Source of the DNA: CAYXBG01 sp964463145
Lineage (GTDB): Bacteria; Acidobacteriota; UBA6911; RPQK01; CBDAPI01
Length of the DNA stretch: 23,203 nt
Reading direction: 5' to 3'
Assembly: GCA_964463145.1 (NCBI GenBank)
Contig: CAYXBG010000023.1
Coordinates: 1 to 23,203 of the forward strand
A program made the translations under genes and the position numbers. Each line of letters begins with the position of its first letter. Positions within the stretch are counted from its first letter, which is position 1. The notes under the pieces were generated by a model, which saw only the letters and a list, made by a program, of their open reading frames with translations, searched no databases and had not been told where the DNA came from. Below, one piece after another: positions 14,735-22,635 of the stretch.

Positions 14735-16044
14735 TCCGTCACCGCAGAAAGATTTTGAAAGAAATCTGGGAAAGATATAGCACAGCAGTCAGGGTCGTCC
14801 AAGTGCACTGCGTTTAACGCAATCAAACCAGCGATTGCAAAGGACATTGCGATCCGGTGGTCGCCATAAGTCTTCACTAAGCCACCTTGAATGGTTTGAC
14901 CTGGTGGGATTGTAAATCCGTCTTGGTATTCTTTTGTTTCTATGCCCAGAGCCCCAAGATTCGAAACGACAGCGTGAATGCGGTCGGTCTCTTTGGTCCG
15001 TAACTCCTCGGCGTCTTTGATAGTGAGGCCTGACTTCAGACGTGTTCCCAATATAGCCAGTATCGGGATCTCGTCGATCAGTTGTGGAATTAGGGCACCC
15101 TTAATACAACTGGGAAACATTTCTAGCAACTGCTGACTATACTTGATCCTCAGATCTGCGACTGGCTCACCACTGACAAGCCTGCGATTTTCGATGGCAA
15201 TCTTCGCGCCACTTTGAGCGAGCAAGTTAAGAAGTGCATCTCGGCTAGGATTAATACCAACGTTGACCATTTTAAGATGGGATCCTGGAAGCAATAGAGC
15301 TGAGATGAGAAAAAAAGAAGCAGCCGAGAAATCACCAGGTACTATTAACTTTGAAGGTGTGGCTTCCTGACCTGGAGCGATAGAAATTGTCTGGCCGCTA
15401 ACGTTGACTTGAATTCCGAATTCGGGCAGAAGTCTTTCAGTATGGTCTCTGCAAGGGGAAGGTTCGATTACGATTGTTTCCTGTGCAGCAGCTAGTCCTG
15501 CGAGTAGTATCGCGGATTTAACCTGGGCACTTGCAACCGGGAGAGTGTATTTGATTCCCGTCAGGTTGCCACCCTGGATGCGAAGTGGGGGGAACTTATC
15601 CTCAGTTGCTCTTATATGACAGCCCATTTTCCGAAGAGGCACTATAATGCGTCTCATCGGCCGCTGATTCACCGAAGCGTCTCCTTCAATGGAAGTTTCA
15701 AAGGGAAGTCCTGCAAGAATACCGGACAATAACCTGATAGCGGTTCCAGAATTGCCCGCATTTAGGATGCCAGACGGTTGAGTAAGGTTTCTCCGGCCCG
15801 GAGAAATAAGGGTTACATGAGAACCTGCACGGTCAATTTTTACTCCTAATTGTTGCAAGCAGTCTAGAGTGCTGGTGCAGTCCTTGCTGGAACTAAAGTT
15901 CTTAACGACGGACGTACCCTGAGCGAGGGCTGCGAACATGGCGCAACGGTGTGAAATCGATTTATCTCCTGGCAAATGGACGGTACCAGAAAGTCGATTT
16001 CTGGGTTCAATTTTGCCTTTGGAGGGGTTGAGATTAAGAGGCAT
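14731..16044 (-). CDS. aroA: 5-enolpyruvylshikimate-3-phosphate synthase (class II features)
   Basis: AroA transfers enolpyruvyl from PEP to shikimate 3-phosphate, the sixth step of the chorismate pathway. I place the start at the ATG at 16044 (437 residues) because AGGAGG lies nine bases upstream. An in-frame ATG at 16140 would add 32 residues encoded inside uvrB. Landmarks are LPGDKSISHR (24-33), NAGNSGTAIRL (about 93-103), SAQVKSAILLAG, RDHTE and RTKETDRIHA, the last two around the active site. GDKS, S-A-Q-x-K and R-D-H-T-E match motifs used to define class II enzymes, and the position after the Gly-rich loop is Leu rather than the Pro of class I. N-P-S-R stands in for the class II N-x-T-R motif. 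The gene overlaps uvrB and aroK at its two ends. Confidence 0.96.
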   Translation of the reverse strand: MPLNLNPSKGKIEPRNRLSGTVHLPGDKSISHRCAMFAALAQGTSVVKNFSSSKDCTSTLDCLQQLGVKIDRAGSHVTLISPGRRNLTQPSGILNAGNSGTAIRLLSGILAGLPFETSIEGDASVNQRPMRRIIVPLRKMGCHIRATEDKFPPLRIQGGNLTGIKYTLPVASAQVKSAILLAGLAAAQETIVIEPSPCRDHTERLLPEFGIQVNVSGQTISIAPGQEATPSKLIVPGDFSAASFFLISALLLPGSHLKMVNVGINPSRDALLNLLAQSGAKIAIENRRLVSGEPVADLRIKYSQQLLEMFPSCIKGALIPQLIDEIPILAILGTRLKSGLTIKDAEELRTKETDRIHAVVSNLGALGIETKEYQDGFTIPPGQTIQGGLVKTYGDHRIAMSFAIAGLIALNAVHLDDPDCCAISFPDFFQNLSAVTE

Positions 16045-18124
16045 GATGGTTTTCCTCCTGACTGGAGGACTCTTGAGAGAGCTCGAGGAGTGTTTCTCGT
16101 AGTTGCCTAATGTGGTCACGGTATTGGGCAGCTTCTTCAAAACGAAAGTCGGCGGCAGCCTTTGTCATTTGGTCCCGAAGCTTCCCTATTTCCTTCTCGA
16201 CATCTGAAGTTGACTGGTACTGATCAAGTTGATCGGATGGTATTGGGACACTGTAATAGTCCATCTCAGTCATTTCCAGTAATGCGGTGTTGACTGGTTT
16301 GAGAATTGACTCTGGGGTGATATTGAATTTTTTATTGTGTTGCTGTTGCATGTCCCTACGGCGAGATGTTTCTTCGATAGCTTTTTGCATCGATCCCGTG
16401 ATTCGATCGGCGTACATGATTGCCATACCGTTCAAATTCCGGGCTGCTCTGCCTACTGTCTGAATCAATGAGGTGGAACTACGCAGGAAGCCTTCCTTAT
16501 CTGCGTCTAGAATGGCCACCAGTGAAACTTCCGGGAGGTCTAGGCCCTCTCTCAGTAAGTTCACTCCGACCAGGACGTCAAACGTTCCCAAGCGGAGGTC
16601 TCGCAGGATTTTGATTCGGTCCATGGTGTCAATCTCAGAATGCAGATAACGAACTGAGACTCCTAATTCAGTGTAATACTCGGTCAATTCTTCCGACATT
16701 CTTTTCGTTAGAGTAGTAACAAGGACACGTTCTTTGAGTATTACGCGTTTACGGATCTCTTCCAGGAGATCGTCAATCTGATCTTTGACGGGTCGGACCA
16801 ATATCTCCGGATCCATCAAGCCTGTTGGCCGGATCACCTGTTCAACAATAACGCCATTACTACTTTCTAGTTCATATTCTCCCGGTGTTGCTGAAACGTA
16901 AATTGGGTTTGGAGCCCTTTTACAGAACTCGTCGAAGTTTAGAGGCCTATTATCAAGGGCGGAGGGTAGGCGAAAGCCAAACTCTATAAGATTTCTTTTG
17001 CGAGATTGATCGCCCGCAAACATCCCCCGTACCTGAGGGGTGGTTACATGACTTTCATCGATGAATATCAAGGCATCCTGTGGCAGGTAATCGAGAAGAG
17101 TTGGAGGCGGCTCTCCGGCATCACGGCCGGTCAAATGCCGAGAGTAGTTTTCAATCCCTCGACAATAGCCGACAGTCTTGATCATTTCCAGGTCGAACAT
17201 GGTTCTTTCGTGAATGCGTTGGGCTTCGACTAGCCTGTTCTGTGTTTCAAGAGAAGTCCGATACTCCTCGAGTTCGGCTTTGATGCTCTCAAATGCTTCG
17301 TTCCAGCGGCCCTTAGGCATCACATAGTGAGATCTGGGGTAAATAGGAACACGGTCGTGTTCTCTAACGATTTCACCCGTGATGACATCGAACTGAAATA
17401 TTGACTCGACTTCGTCCCCAAAAAGCTCAATGCGAATTCCTAGTTCGTCATAGCAAGGAACGATTTCAATGACATCCCCTCTTACCCTAAAAGTCCCTCG
17501 TTCCAAGTTGTAGTCAGACCGAACATACTGAATCCCTACCAGACTTGCGAGAATTTCCCGGCGCTGTATTCGATCACCCTTTTCGATCATCAAGATCATT
17601 CCATAATAAGCCTCCGGCGACCCCAGCCCATAGATACAACTCACACTACATACGATGATGCAGTCTCTCCGTTCAAAAAGGGCTCGTGTAGCAGAATGCC
17701 GAAGGCGATCGATTTCATCGTTTATGAGTACGTCTTTTTCGATGTAAGTATCGGTAGAGGCAATGTAGGCTTCAGGCTGGTAGTAGTCGTAGTAGCTGAC
17801 AAAATACTCTACTGCATTCTCCGGAAAAAAGTTTCGGAACTCTTGATAAAGCTGAGCCGCAAGAGTCTTGTTGTGGCTGAGGATTAAGGCGGGACGTTGC
17901 ATTTTCTCAATAACCTTGGCCATCGTGAATGTCTTTCCAGACCCTGTAACTCCTAGTAGAACTTGTCCGCCCAAGTGCTTACCAATCCCATCTGTTAATT
18001 CCTTGATAGCCTGAGCCTGATCTTCAGAGGGCTGGAAGCGGCTTTGTGACTTGAATTCTTGTGAACGAGCGAGGGCTTCCCCATAGACTATTCCTTTGTA
18101 TTCGATTCCTTGGTTTTCAGACAT
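16034..18124 (-). CDS. uvrB: UvrB, excinuclease ABC subunit B
   Basis: UvrB is the damage-verifying helicase-like subunit of nucleotide excision repair, working with UvrA and UvrC. The 696-residue protein has Walker A GVTGSGKT (58-65), motif Ia LSHNKTLAAQLY, the damage-probing beta-hairpin with SYYDYYQPEAY (about 110-120), the DEAD-like FIDESHVT, helicase motifs V and VI (GVNLLREGLDLPEV and QTVGRAARN), and a C-terminal UVR motif (FEEAAQYRDHIRQL, about 663-676) for UvrC contact. It is about 25 residues longer than usual, mostly at the N-terminus. It heads the uvrB-aroA-aroK group, and aroA starts 10 bp before its stop codon ends. No ribosome site precedes the ATG; a consensus TATAAT lies 9 nt upstream. 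Confidence 0.97.
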   Translation of the reverse strand: MSENQGIEYKGIVYGEALARSQEFKSQSRFQPSEDQAQAIKELTDGIGKHLGGQVLLGVTGSGKTFTMAKVIEKMQRPALILSHNKTLAAQLYQEFRNFFPENAVEYFVSYYDYYQPEAYIASTDTYIEKDVLINDEIDRLRHSATRALFERRDCIIVCSVSCIYGLGSPEAYYGMILMIEKGDRIQRREILASLVGIQYVRSDYNLERGTFRVRGDVIEIVPCYDELGIRIELFGDEVESIFQFDVITGEIVREHDRVPIYPRSHYVMPKGRWNEAFESIKAELEEYRTSLETQNRLVEAQRIHERTMFDLEMIKTVGYCRGIENYSRHLTGRDAGEPPPTLLDYLPQDALIFIDESHVTTPQVRGMFAGDQSRKRNLIEFGFRLPSALDNRPLNFDEFCKRAPNPIYVSATPGEYELESSNGVIVEQVIRPTGLMDPEILVRPVKDQIDDLLEEIRKRVILKERVLVTTLTKRMSEELTEYYTELGVSVRYLHSEIDTMDRIKILRDLRLGTFDVLVGVNLLREGLDLPEVSLVAILDADKEGFLRSSTSLIQTVGRAARNLNGMAIMYADRITGSMQKAIEETSRRRDMQQQHNKKFNITPESILKPVNTALLEMTEMDYYSVPIPSDQLDQYQSTSDVEKEIGKLRDQMTKAAADFRFEEAAQYRDHIRQLRETLLELSQESSSQEENHHAS

Positions 18125-18133
18125 GAGGCAACC

Positions 18134-18139
18134 ATTATA
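18134..18139 (-). promoter_or_regulatory. Consensus -10 box immediately upstream of uvrB
   Basis: The minus strand reads TATAAT at 18139-18134, a perfect -10 hexamer, only 9 nt from the uvrB ATG. Transcription would start about 3 nt before the ATG. No convincing -35 is present at 16-18 nt (AACTTC or CAACTT), so strength or sigma usage is uncertain. Confidence 0.45.
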
Positions 18140-18219
18140 GCTGAGGCGGTGTCTAAGAAGTTGAACTGTGGGGCCGAGCGATTTTCGGGGTCAGTAGGTT
18201 TTGCTAATGTGGTTTTGAA

Positions 18220-18309
18220 ATGAAGCCTATATGTCCGAATTGCGGCACCGAAATGTATGACAGGAGGTGTAAACTCCATTGCCCCAGTTGTCGTTATGTT
18301 GAGACCTGA
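18220..18309 (+). CDS. Cys-rich zinc-ribbon mini-protein, possibly extended through UGA
   Basis: This 29-codon ORF begins MKPICPNCGTEMYDRR and continues CKLHCPSCRYVET before UGA. Cys5/Cys8 and Cys21/Cys24 make two C-x-x-C knuckles typical of a zinc ribbon, and Cys17 is an additional cysteine. Reading past the UGA gives Ser-Asp-His-Gly and 39 residues up to a TAG at 18427-18429, overlapping the next gene's start by 11 bp. Short bacterial zinc ribbons of this type, as I remember them, often end in C-S-D, so UGA stands where Cys would be expected. This could be an ordinary stop, a lost last codon, or selenocysteine. The ribosome site is weak. It is divergent from uvrB and is the only gene-like element in 18125-18418. 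Confidence 0.55.
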   Translation: MKPICPNCGTEMYDRRCKLHCPSCRYVET

Positions 18310-18323
18310 AGTGATCATGGTCT

Positions 18324-18350
18324 GCCGGTGTTAGCAGGCGAAACATCGGC
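18324..18350 (+). other. Stable hairpin 14 nt after the UGA of the mini-ORF
   Basis: GCCGGTGTT (18324-18332) pairs with AACATCGGC (18342-18350) over nine positions with one G-U pair, leaving the 9-nt loop AGCAGGCGA. The loop begins 23 nt after the UGA and has G as its second base. A weaker alternative pairs GTCTGC (18320-18325) with GCAGGC (18334-18339) around a GGU-containing loop. Both fit the loose published rules for a bacterial SECIS. No T-run follows, so a terminator is unlikely. Confidence 0.45.
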
Positions 18351-18418
18351 TGGATTAAAGCCCCCGTCCCGCCCCTTAAGGAGTCCAAGATTTTCACCTG
18401 TTGGGGTAAGCTTTAAAG

Positions 18419-19774
18419 ATGGAAATTAGAGGAATATGGGCACTGGTTTTTTTCTTGATAACGGGTGTCTTTTCCCTTGCCCAGTTAGCGGAGACACCCC
18501 GTCCTAACATCCTCTTCATCACCTTCGACACAACGAGAGAAGATGAACTCTCTCCTTATGTTGAAAACGGAAAATTACAAACTCCTCATATTCAAAAACT
18601 GGCAAATGAAGGTGTCCTTTTTGAAAATGTTTATGCCCAGGCTCCTCAAACCTTACCTAATCATGCCTCGATTTTTACAGGTCTTTATACGATCACACAC
18701 AATGTCTTGAGTAATGGCCAAAAGCTAGACGAAAGAGCTCTGACTCTGGCCGAGATCCTGAAAAGGTATAATTACAAAACTGGGGCAATTGTATCGGCGG
18801 CACCTCTGATGAAAGTATTCAACCTTGATCAGGGATTTGACCATTACGACGACGATTTTTCTGCGCCAGACCTGCTGCATGGGATTAAGGGATTCCTGCG
18901 TTTTTTTTCAGCCAACAAAATTAACGTGCAAAGCGAACGTAAGGCTCACGAGACTGCTCAACTTGCTGTGCGATGGATAAACAGAGCATCAAAACAGAAA
19001 AAACCTTTTTTCCTCTGGGTCCATTTTTTCGATCCGCACAAACCCTACGATTATAGGCCAAATTTCGAGCGGCCTGAATTGATTGAGGATCCCGTCGATC
19101 TGGTTAATCGAAGCGCGACGCAAGTGGCCTACATCAATGAGATACAATTTGCAGACCACAACATGGGTAAAATCCTGGCTGCACTGGGAACTCTGGGCAT
19201 AGCTGAGAGGACTCTAACAGTTTTCACCACTGACCATGGCGAGAGCCTGGGTGAACATGGATACCTAGGACATCGCCAGCACGTTTATGAAAACATTATT
19301 CGAGTCCCTCTTATCATCCGGTGGCCACAATTTCTCCCATCTGCCCGACGAATTGCAGTGCCGGCCATGTCAATCGATATTGTGCCGACTCTTTTGTCTT
19401 TGTTGGAAATCCCCTATCTTCCGGATTCGTTCCAGGGTCATGATCTATTGTCGGATCGGCAGAAAAAACCACGCAAGCTGTATTCTCTAGCGGTTAAACT
19501 TTTCACGAAGGCACCTATCCGAAAAACGATGATTTTTGGAGATTATAAATTTATCGAATTTGATCAACACGAGCAAAATGCCCTCTATAACATCCGTACA
19601 GATCCCCTAGAACAGATAAACCTGATCCAGGATATTCCTTTGGAGGCACGTCAGGTACAGTGGCAGGAAGATATTCAGCATTGGTGGGATAATAACTCAG
19701 ATCTGCGGTTAAGCGATTTCGAGATGACAAGGGAGCAACTCGAACGCCTAAAAAGTCTTGGATATGTTCAGTAA
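18419..19774 (+). CDS. Exported sulfatase-fold hydrolase with Thr nucleophile (not FGly-type)
   Basis: This 451-residue protein of the alkaline phosphatase/sulfatase superfamily carries a signal peptide (hydrophobic about 7-22, cleavage probably near SLAQ-LAE), so it acts outside the cytoplasm. The fold's landmarks are NILFITFDTTRED (30-42, metal Asp37), the nucleophile segment TLPNHASIFTG (78-88), HFFDPHKPYD and FTTDHGESLGEHGYLGH (269-285, metal ligands Asp272/His273). True sulfatases have C/S-x-P-S-R, whose Cys or Ser becomes formylglycine. Here the first position is Thr78 and the Arg position is His82, so formylglycine formation is not expected. Thr-type members include phosphodiesterases and phosphonate or phosphate-ester hydrolases. 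The substrate is unknown. It lies between uvrB and the nuo operon without obvious functional linkage. Confidence 0.85.
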   Translation: MEIRGIWALVFFLITGVFSLAQLAETPRPNILFITFDTTREDELSPYVENGKLQTPHIQKLANEGVLFENVYAQAPQTLPNHASIFTGLYTITHNVLSNGQKLDERALTLAEILKRYNYKTGAIVSAAPLMKVFNLDQGFDHYDDDFSAPDLLHGIKGFLRFFSANKINVQSERKAHETAQLAVRWINRASKQKKPFFLWVHFFDPHKPYDYRPNFERPELIEDPVDLVNRSATQVAYINEIQFADHNMGKILAALGTLGIAERTLTVFTTDHGESLGEHGYLGHRQHVYENIIRVPLIIRWPQFLPSARRIAVPAMSIDIVPTLLSLLEIPYLPDSFQGHDLLSDRQKKPRKLYSLAVKLFTKAPIRKTMIFGDYKFIEFDQHEQNALYNIRTDPLEQINLIQDIPLEARQVQWQEDIQHWWDNNSDLRLSDFEMTREQLERLKSLGYVQ

Positions 19775-19852
19775 GGCCGTTCTTATTGGGAAGGTTGGCC
19801 GTGGTTTGCAAGGGAACTAATGATTTATTGCATATTTCGGGTCCAAGAAGGT

Positions 19853-19882
19853 TTGATTGGGAACTCCTGAATTTGCTAGAAT
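19853..19882 (+). promoter_or_regulatory. Putative promoter of the nuo operon
   Basis: TTGATT (19853-19858), an 18-nt spacer and TAGAAT (19877-19882) preceded by TGC form an extended -10-like promoter. The predicted start would leave a leader of about 15 nt containing AAGGAG (19894-19899), a normal distance before the nuoA TTG codon. The remaining bases after the sulfatase gene (19775-19852) show nothing else. Confidence 0.5.
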
Positions 19883-19904
19883 ACGCCCCCGATAAGGAGT
19901 TTAA

Positions 19905-20261
19905 TTGCTCGCATCCTACTTGCCAGTTCTGGTTTTTCTAATCGCTGCCATAACCGTCCCTGTGGTTGGCTTGCTTGTTGGTCGATTATTCCGTCCGAAT
20001 AAGCCGACGCCTGTTAAGCTCAGCCCGTATGAGTGTGGGATAGAACCTGAAACGGATGCCCGTGACCGAATGTCGATCCGTTTTTACATTATTGCGATCC
20101 TTTTTGTGGTTTTCGATGTGGAAACGATCTTCCTTTTCCCCTGGGCAGTAATCTATGGCAAGCTCGCGCTTTTCGGGCTAATAGAGATGTTGATTTTCCT
20201 GGGAATTTTGATTGCGGGGTATTTCTACGTGTGGAAGAAGGGTGCTTTGGAATGGGCATAG
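19905..20261 (+). CDS. nuoA: NADH-quinone oxidoreductase subunit A
   Basis: NuoA is a small membrane subunit of complex I near the quinone site. The 118-residue protein has three transmembrane segments (about 4-26, 60-82 and 88-110). It carries the conserved SPYECGIEPETDARDRMSIR loop (about 40-59) and FDVETIFLFPW, both diagnostic. The start is TTG at 19905, fixed by AAGGAG five bases upstream; there is no nearby ATG in frame. The 3' end overlaps nuoB by 10 bp. It is the first gene of the complex I cluster. Confidence 0.96.
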   Translation: MLASYLPVLVFLIAAITVPVVGLLVGRLFRPNKPTPVKLSPYECGIEPETDARDRMSIRFYIIAILFVVFDVETIFLFPWAVIYGKLALFGLIEMLIFLGILIAGYFYVWKKGALEWA

Positions 20262-20752
20262 ACGAGAGAGCATTTCAACGCAATGTTGTTACGACTACAG
20301 TGGATTCGGTAGTCAACTGGGCCCGTAAGTCTTCGCTTTGGCCCATGACCTTTGGGCTTGCCTGTTGCGCCATTGAGATGATGGCTGTGGGTGCGTCACG
20401 GTTTGACATGGATCGATTTGGGGCGGGGATCTTTCGCCCATCCCCTCGGCAATCAGACCTGATAATTATTGCTGGCACAGTGACTCTAAAGATGGCTGAA
20501 GTGATTCAGGTGCTGTATGAACAAATGCCTGATCCTAAATGGGTGATTTCAATGGGTGCCTGCTCGAGTGTAGGAGGTCCTTTTGATACCTATGCAACAC
20601 TTCAGGGTGTAGATAAGGTTATTCCCGTTGATGTATATATTCCTGGTTGCCCCCCTCGCCCGGAAGCTCTCCTTTACGGAGTGATGCGGCTGCAGGATAA
20701 GATTGACCAGATGAGCATTCTCGATGACAAGCGGCTGGTTGTTTCCAGCTAA
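20252..20752 (+). CDS. nuoB: NADH-quinone oxidoreductase subunit B (N2 cluster subunit)
   Basis: NuoB carries iron-sulfur cluster N2, the last electron carrier before quinone. All four cysteine ligands are visible: the tandem Cys38-Cys39 in GLACCAIEMM, Cys104 in GACSSVGGPF and Cys133 in IPGCPPRPEALLYG. I start it at the ATG at 20252 (166 residues), giving MGIDERAFQRNVVTTTVDSV. A GTG at 20231 in the same frame would add seven residues inside nuoA without a ribosome site. It overlaps nuoA by 10 bp and is followed by nuoC after 20 bp. Confidence 0.97.
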   Translation: MGIDERAFQRNVVTTTVDSVVNWARKSSLWPMTFGLACCAIEMMAVGASRFDMDRFGAGIFRPSPRQSDLIIIAGTVTLKMAEVIQVLYEQMPDPKWVISMGACSSVGGPFDTYATLQGVDKVIPVDVYIPGCPPRPEALLYGVMRLQDKIDQMSILDDKRLVVSS

Positions 20753-20772
20753 AGGGCTCTGGCGACACTGCA

Positions 20773-21519
20773 ATGGAAGACAAAAAGAAGCCCAAATCCA
20801 CCTCAGAGCCAGAGAAGTCTTCCGAGTCGACAAAGGTCTCTCCTGGAGTGGGGTCGGCTGATGAAGTGGTCGGAGCTTCTGCCGAAGGGGCAGGTAATGA
20901 GTCGAAAGGGAGTTCAGTACCAAGGAAGCCCCAGAAACCGACAGGTTCTGCGGGTGAAATCTCCGCGAAAAAAAACCTTCCAAAGCGGCGCCCGATCAAA
21001 AAGGGGCCAACCTATGAGGACTTGGAAAATGATGAGCAGGTGCAGTTCTTGCGCGAGCGTTTTGGAGATGATTTAGACAGTGCACAGTCTTTTCTCGGGC
21101 AGAAAATACTGACAATTAACCCAGTCTCTCTGTTTGATGCCTTGTCTTTCCTTCGCGAGGAGTCAGATTTCGATTATCTTATTGACTTAACTGCACTTGA
21201 TTATCAAGGAGAGGAGAAGCGCTGGTGTCTCGTGTACCATCTCTACTCCTACTCTTCGGGCCATTTTCTCCGCGTTAAATCGCGCATTTGCGAGGGGGAT
21301 GTTCCAGCCTCGGTTACCCCTATTTGGAAGGTCGCTGACTGGTTAGAAAGAGAGATCTATGACATGTTCGGGATAGAGTTCTCCGGACATCCTGAACTCA
21401 AGCGGATTCTGCTGCCAGCTGATTGGCATGGGCATCCGTTACGCAAAGATTATGATATTAAGTTACAAGACCAATCATGGGTTAAGAAACACTTGAAGAT
21501 CCGTAAGATTCCAGAGTAA
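20773..21519 (+). CDS. nuoC: NADH-quinone oxidoreductase subunit C with a long low-complexity N-terminus
   Basis: NuoC is a peripheral-arm subunit of complex I without cofactors. The conserved domain (about 80-245) shows DLTALDY, YHLYSYSSGHFLRVKSR, WLEREIYDMFGIEFSGHP (about 194-211) and the WHGHPLRKDYD end motif. The first 75 or so residues are rich in Lys, Ser, Glu, Pro and Gly, for example MEDKKKPKSTSEPEKSSEST, look disordered, and are not normal for NuoC, which usually is 140-200 residues. The reading frame is continuous with the domain and opens 20 bp after nuoB, so the extension appears genuine unless an internal start is used. No methionine lies between residue 1 and the conserved domain. 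Confidence 0.93.
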   Translation: MEDKKKPKSTSEPEKSSESTKVSPGVGSADEVVGASAEGAGNESKGSSVPRKPQKPTGSAGEISAKKNLPKRRPIKKGPTYEDLENDEQVQFLRERFGDDLDSAQSFLGQKILTINPVSLFDALSFLREESDFDYLIDLTALDYQGEEKRWCLVYHLYSYSSGHFLRVKSRICEGDVPASVTPIWKVADWLEREIYDMFGIEFSGHPELKRILLPADWHGHPLRKDYDIKLQDQSWVKKHLKIRKIPE

Positions 21520-21522
21520 GGC

Positions 21523-22635
21523 ATGTCAAGAGAAACGATACTCGATACTAGAGAACTGGAGATCAACATGGGGCCGCAGCACCCCTCTACTCATGGAGTA
21601 CTACGGGTCAAACTGTTTCTTGACGGGGAGCGAGTCCAAGATTGCGAGTGCGTTATAGGATATCTTCATCGAGGCGTAGAAAAGATCAGCGAAAATCGCT
21701 CTTACATTAAGTGCGTTCCATACTACGATCGTACGGATTACATTGCTGCTGTCTCCAATGTTTACGGATACGTATTGGGCGTAGAGAAAATGATGGGTAT
21801 TGAAGTTCCTGAAAGGGCCCGTTATATCCGAATTATGATGACCGAGTTCAATCGGATTTCAAGCCATCTTCTATGGCTAGCTACGCACGCTCTGGATATT
21901 GGAGCTATGACGGTTTTTCTTTACTGTTTTCGGGAACGTGAAGAGATATTGAAATTGTTTGAAGCTCTTTTCGGTGCTCGGCTTACTACTCATGCGTTCC
22001 GCATTGGAGGTTTGTGGAAGGATTTGCCGGCGGGGTTTGAAGAAGCAGCCCGGAAATTTATTAAAGAGTTCCCAGATCGTGTCGACGAATACGAAGAACT
22101 TTTGACTAATAACCGGATCTGGATCGACAGGACAAAGAGCATAGGCGTCATATCGGCTGAAGAGGCTATCAATTTTGGGTTGAGTGGGCCCCCTCTAAGA
22201 GGTTCCGGCGTAGATTACGATCTGCGAAAGATTAGACCTTACGGGGGCTACGAGGAGTTTGATTTCGAAGTTCCTGTTGGGAGCAATGGGGATACATATG
22301 ATCGTTACATCATACGCCTTGCAGAAATGCGTCAGTGTTGTCGCATTATTGAACAAACATTGGACGGGCTTCCGGAAGGACCAGTCCGAGGGAAAGCCCC
22401 CAAGATTGTGAAACCACCTGTCGGAGAGTATTACTCGGGAATTGAGGGACCTAGAGGAGAGCTGGGTTACTACATTGTGAGCGATGGTTCAGCCTTTCCG
22501 TTCCGGGTTCGTATTCGACCACCCACGTTCATCAGTCTGCAGGCACTCCGCCGATTAGTACGTGGACATTTAGTAGCTGATGTCGTTGCAATAATCGGGA
22601 CGCTAGACATAGTTCTGGGGGAGATTGACCGATGA
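21523..22635 (+). CDS. nuoD: NADH-quinone oxidoreductase subunit D
   Basis: NuoD, related to the hydrogenase large subunit, forms the quinone pocket with NuoB. The 370-residue protein starts with the characteristic INMGPQHPSTHGVLRV (about 14-29), including the quinone-site His. It continues with GYLHRGVEKISENR, PYYDRTDYIAA, MTEFNRISSHLLW, GLSGPPLRGSG (about 222-232) and the C-terminal RVRIRPPTFISLQAL and DIVLGEIDR. It is a separate gene, not fused to nuoC as in E. coli. It begins 3 bp after nuoC and its stop overlaps the nuoH ATG by 4 bp. Confidence 0.97.
   Translation: MSRETILDTRELEINMGPQHPSTHGVLRVKLFLDGERVQDCECVIGYLHRGVEKISENRSYIKCVPYYDRTDYIAAVSNVYGYVLGVEKMMGIEVPERARYIRIMMTEFNRISSHLLWLATHALDIGAMTVFLYCFREREEILKLFEALFGARLTTHAFRIGGLWKDLPAGFEEAARKFIKEFPDRVDEYEELLTNNRIWIDRTKSIGVISAEEAINFGLSGPPLRGSGVDYDLRKIRPYGGYEEFDFEVPVGSNGDTYDRYIIRLAEMRQCCRIIEQTLDGLPEGPVRGKAPKIVKPPVGEYYSGIEGPRGELGYYIVSDGSAFPFRVRIRPPTFISLQALRRLVRGHLVADVVAIIGTLDIVLGEIDR

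Noticed and set aside
16045..16140. Longer AroA start adding 32 residues
   Set aside because: The extra residues are encoded inside uvrB and lack a ribosome site, while AGGAGG precedes the ATG at 16044.
18324..18350. Hairpin after the zinc-ribbon ORF as a terminator
   Set aside because: The bases after the stem are TGGATTAAAG, not a U-tract, so intrinsic termination is unlikely.
20619..20999. Minus-strand ORFs opposite nuoB/nuoC
   Set aside because: They mirror the low-complexity NuoC N-terminus and the NuoB C-terminus; repeated Ser/Pro/Phe runs are the complement of Lys/Glu/Gly codons.
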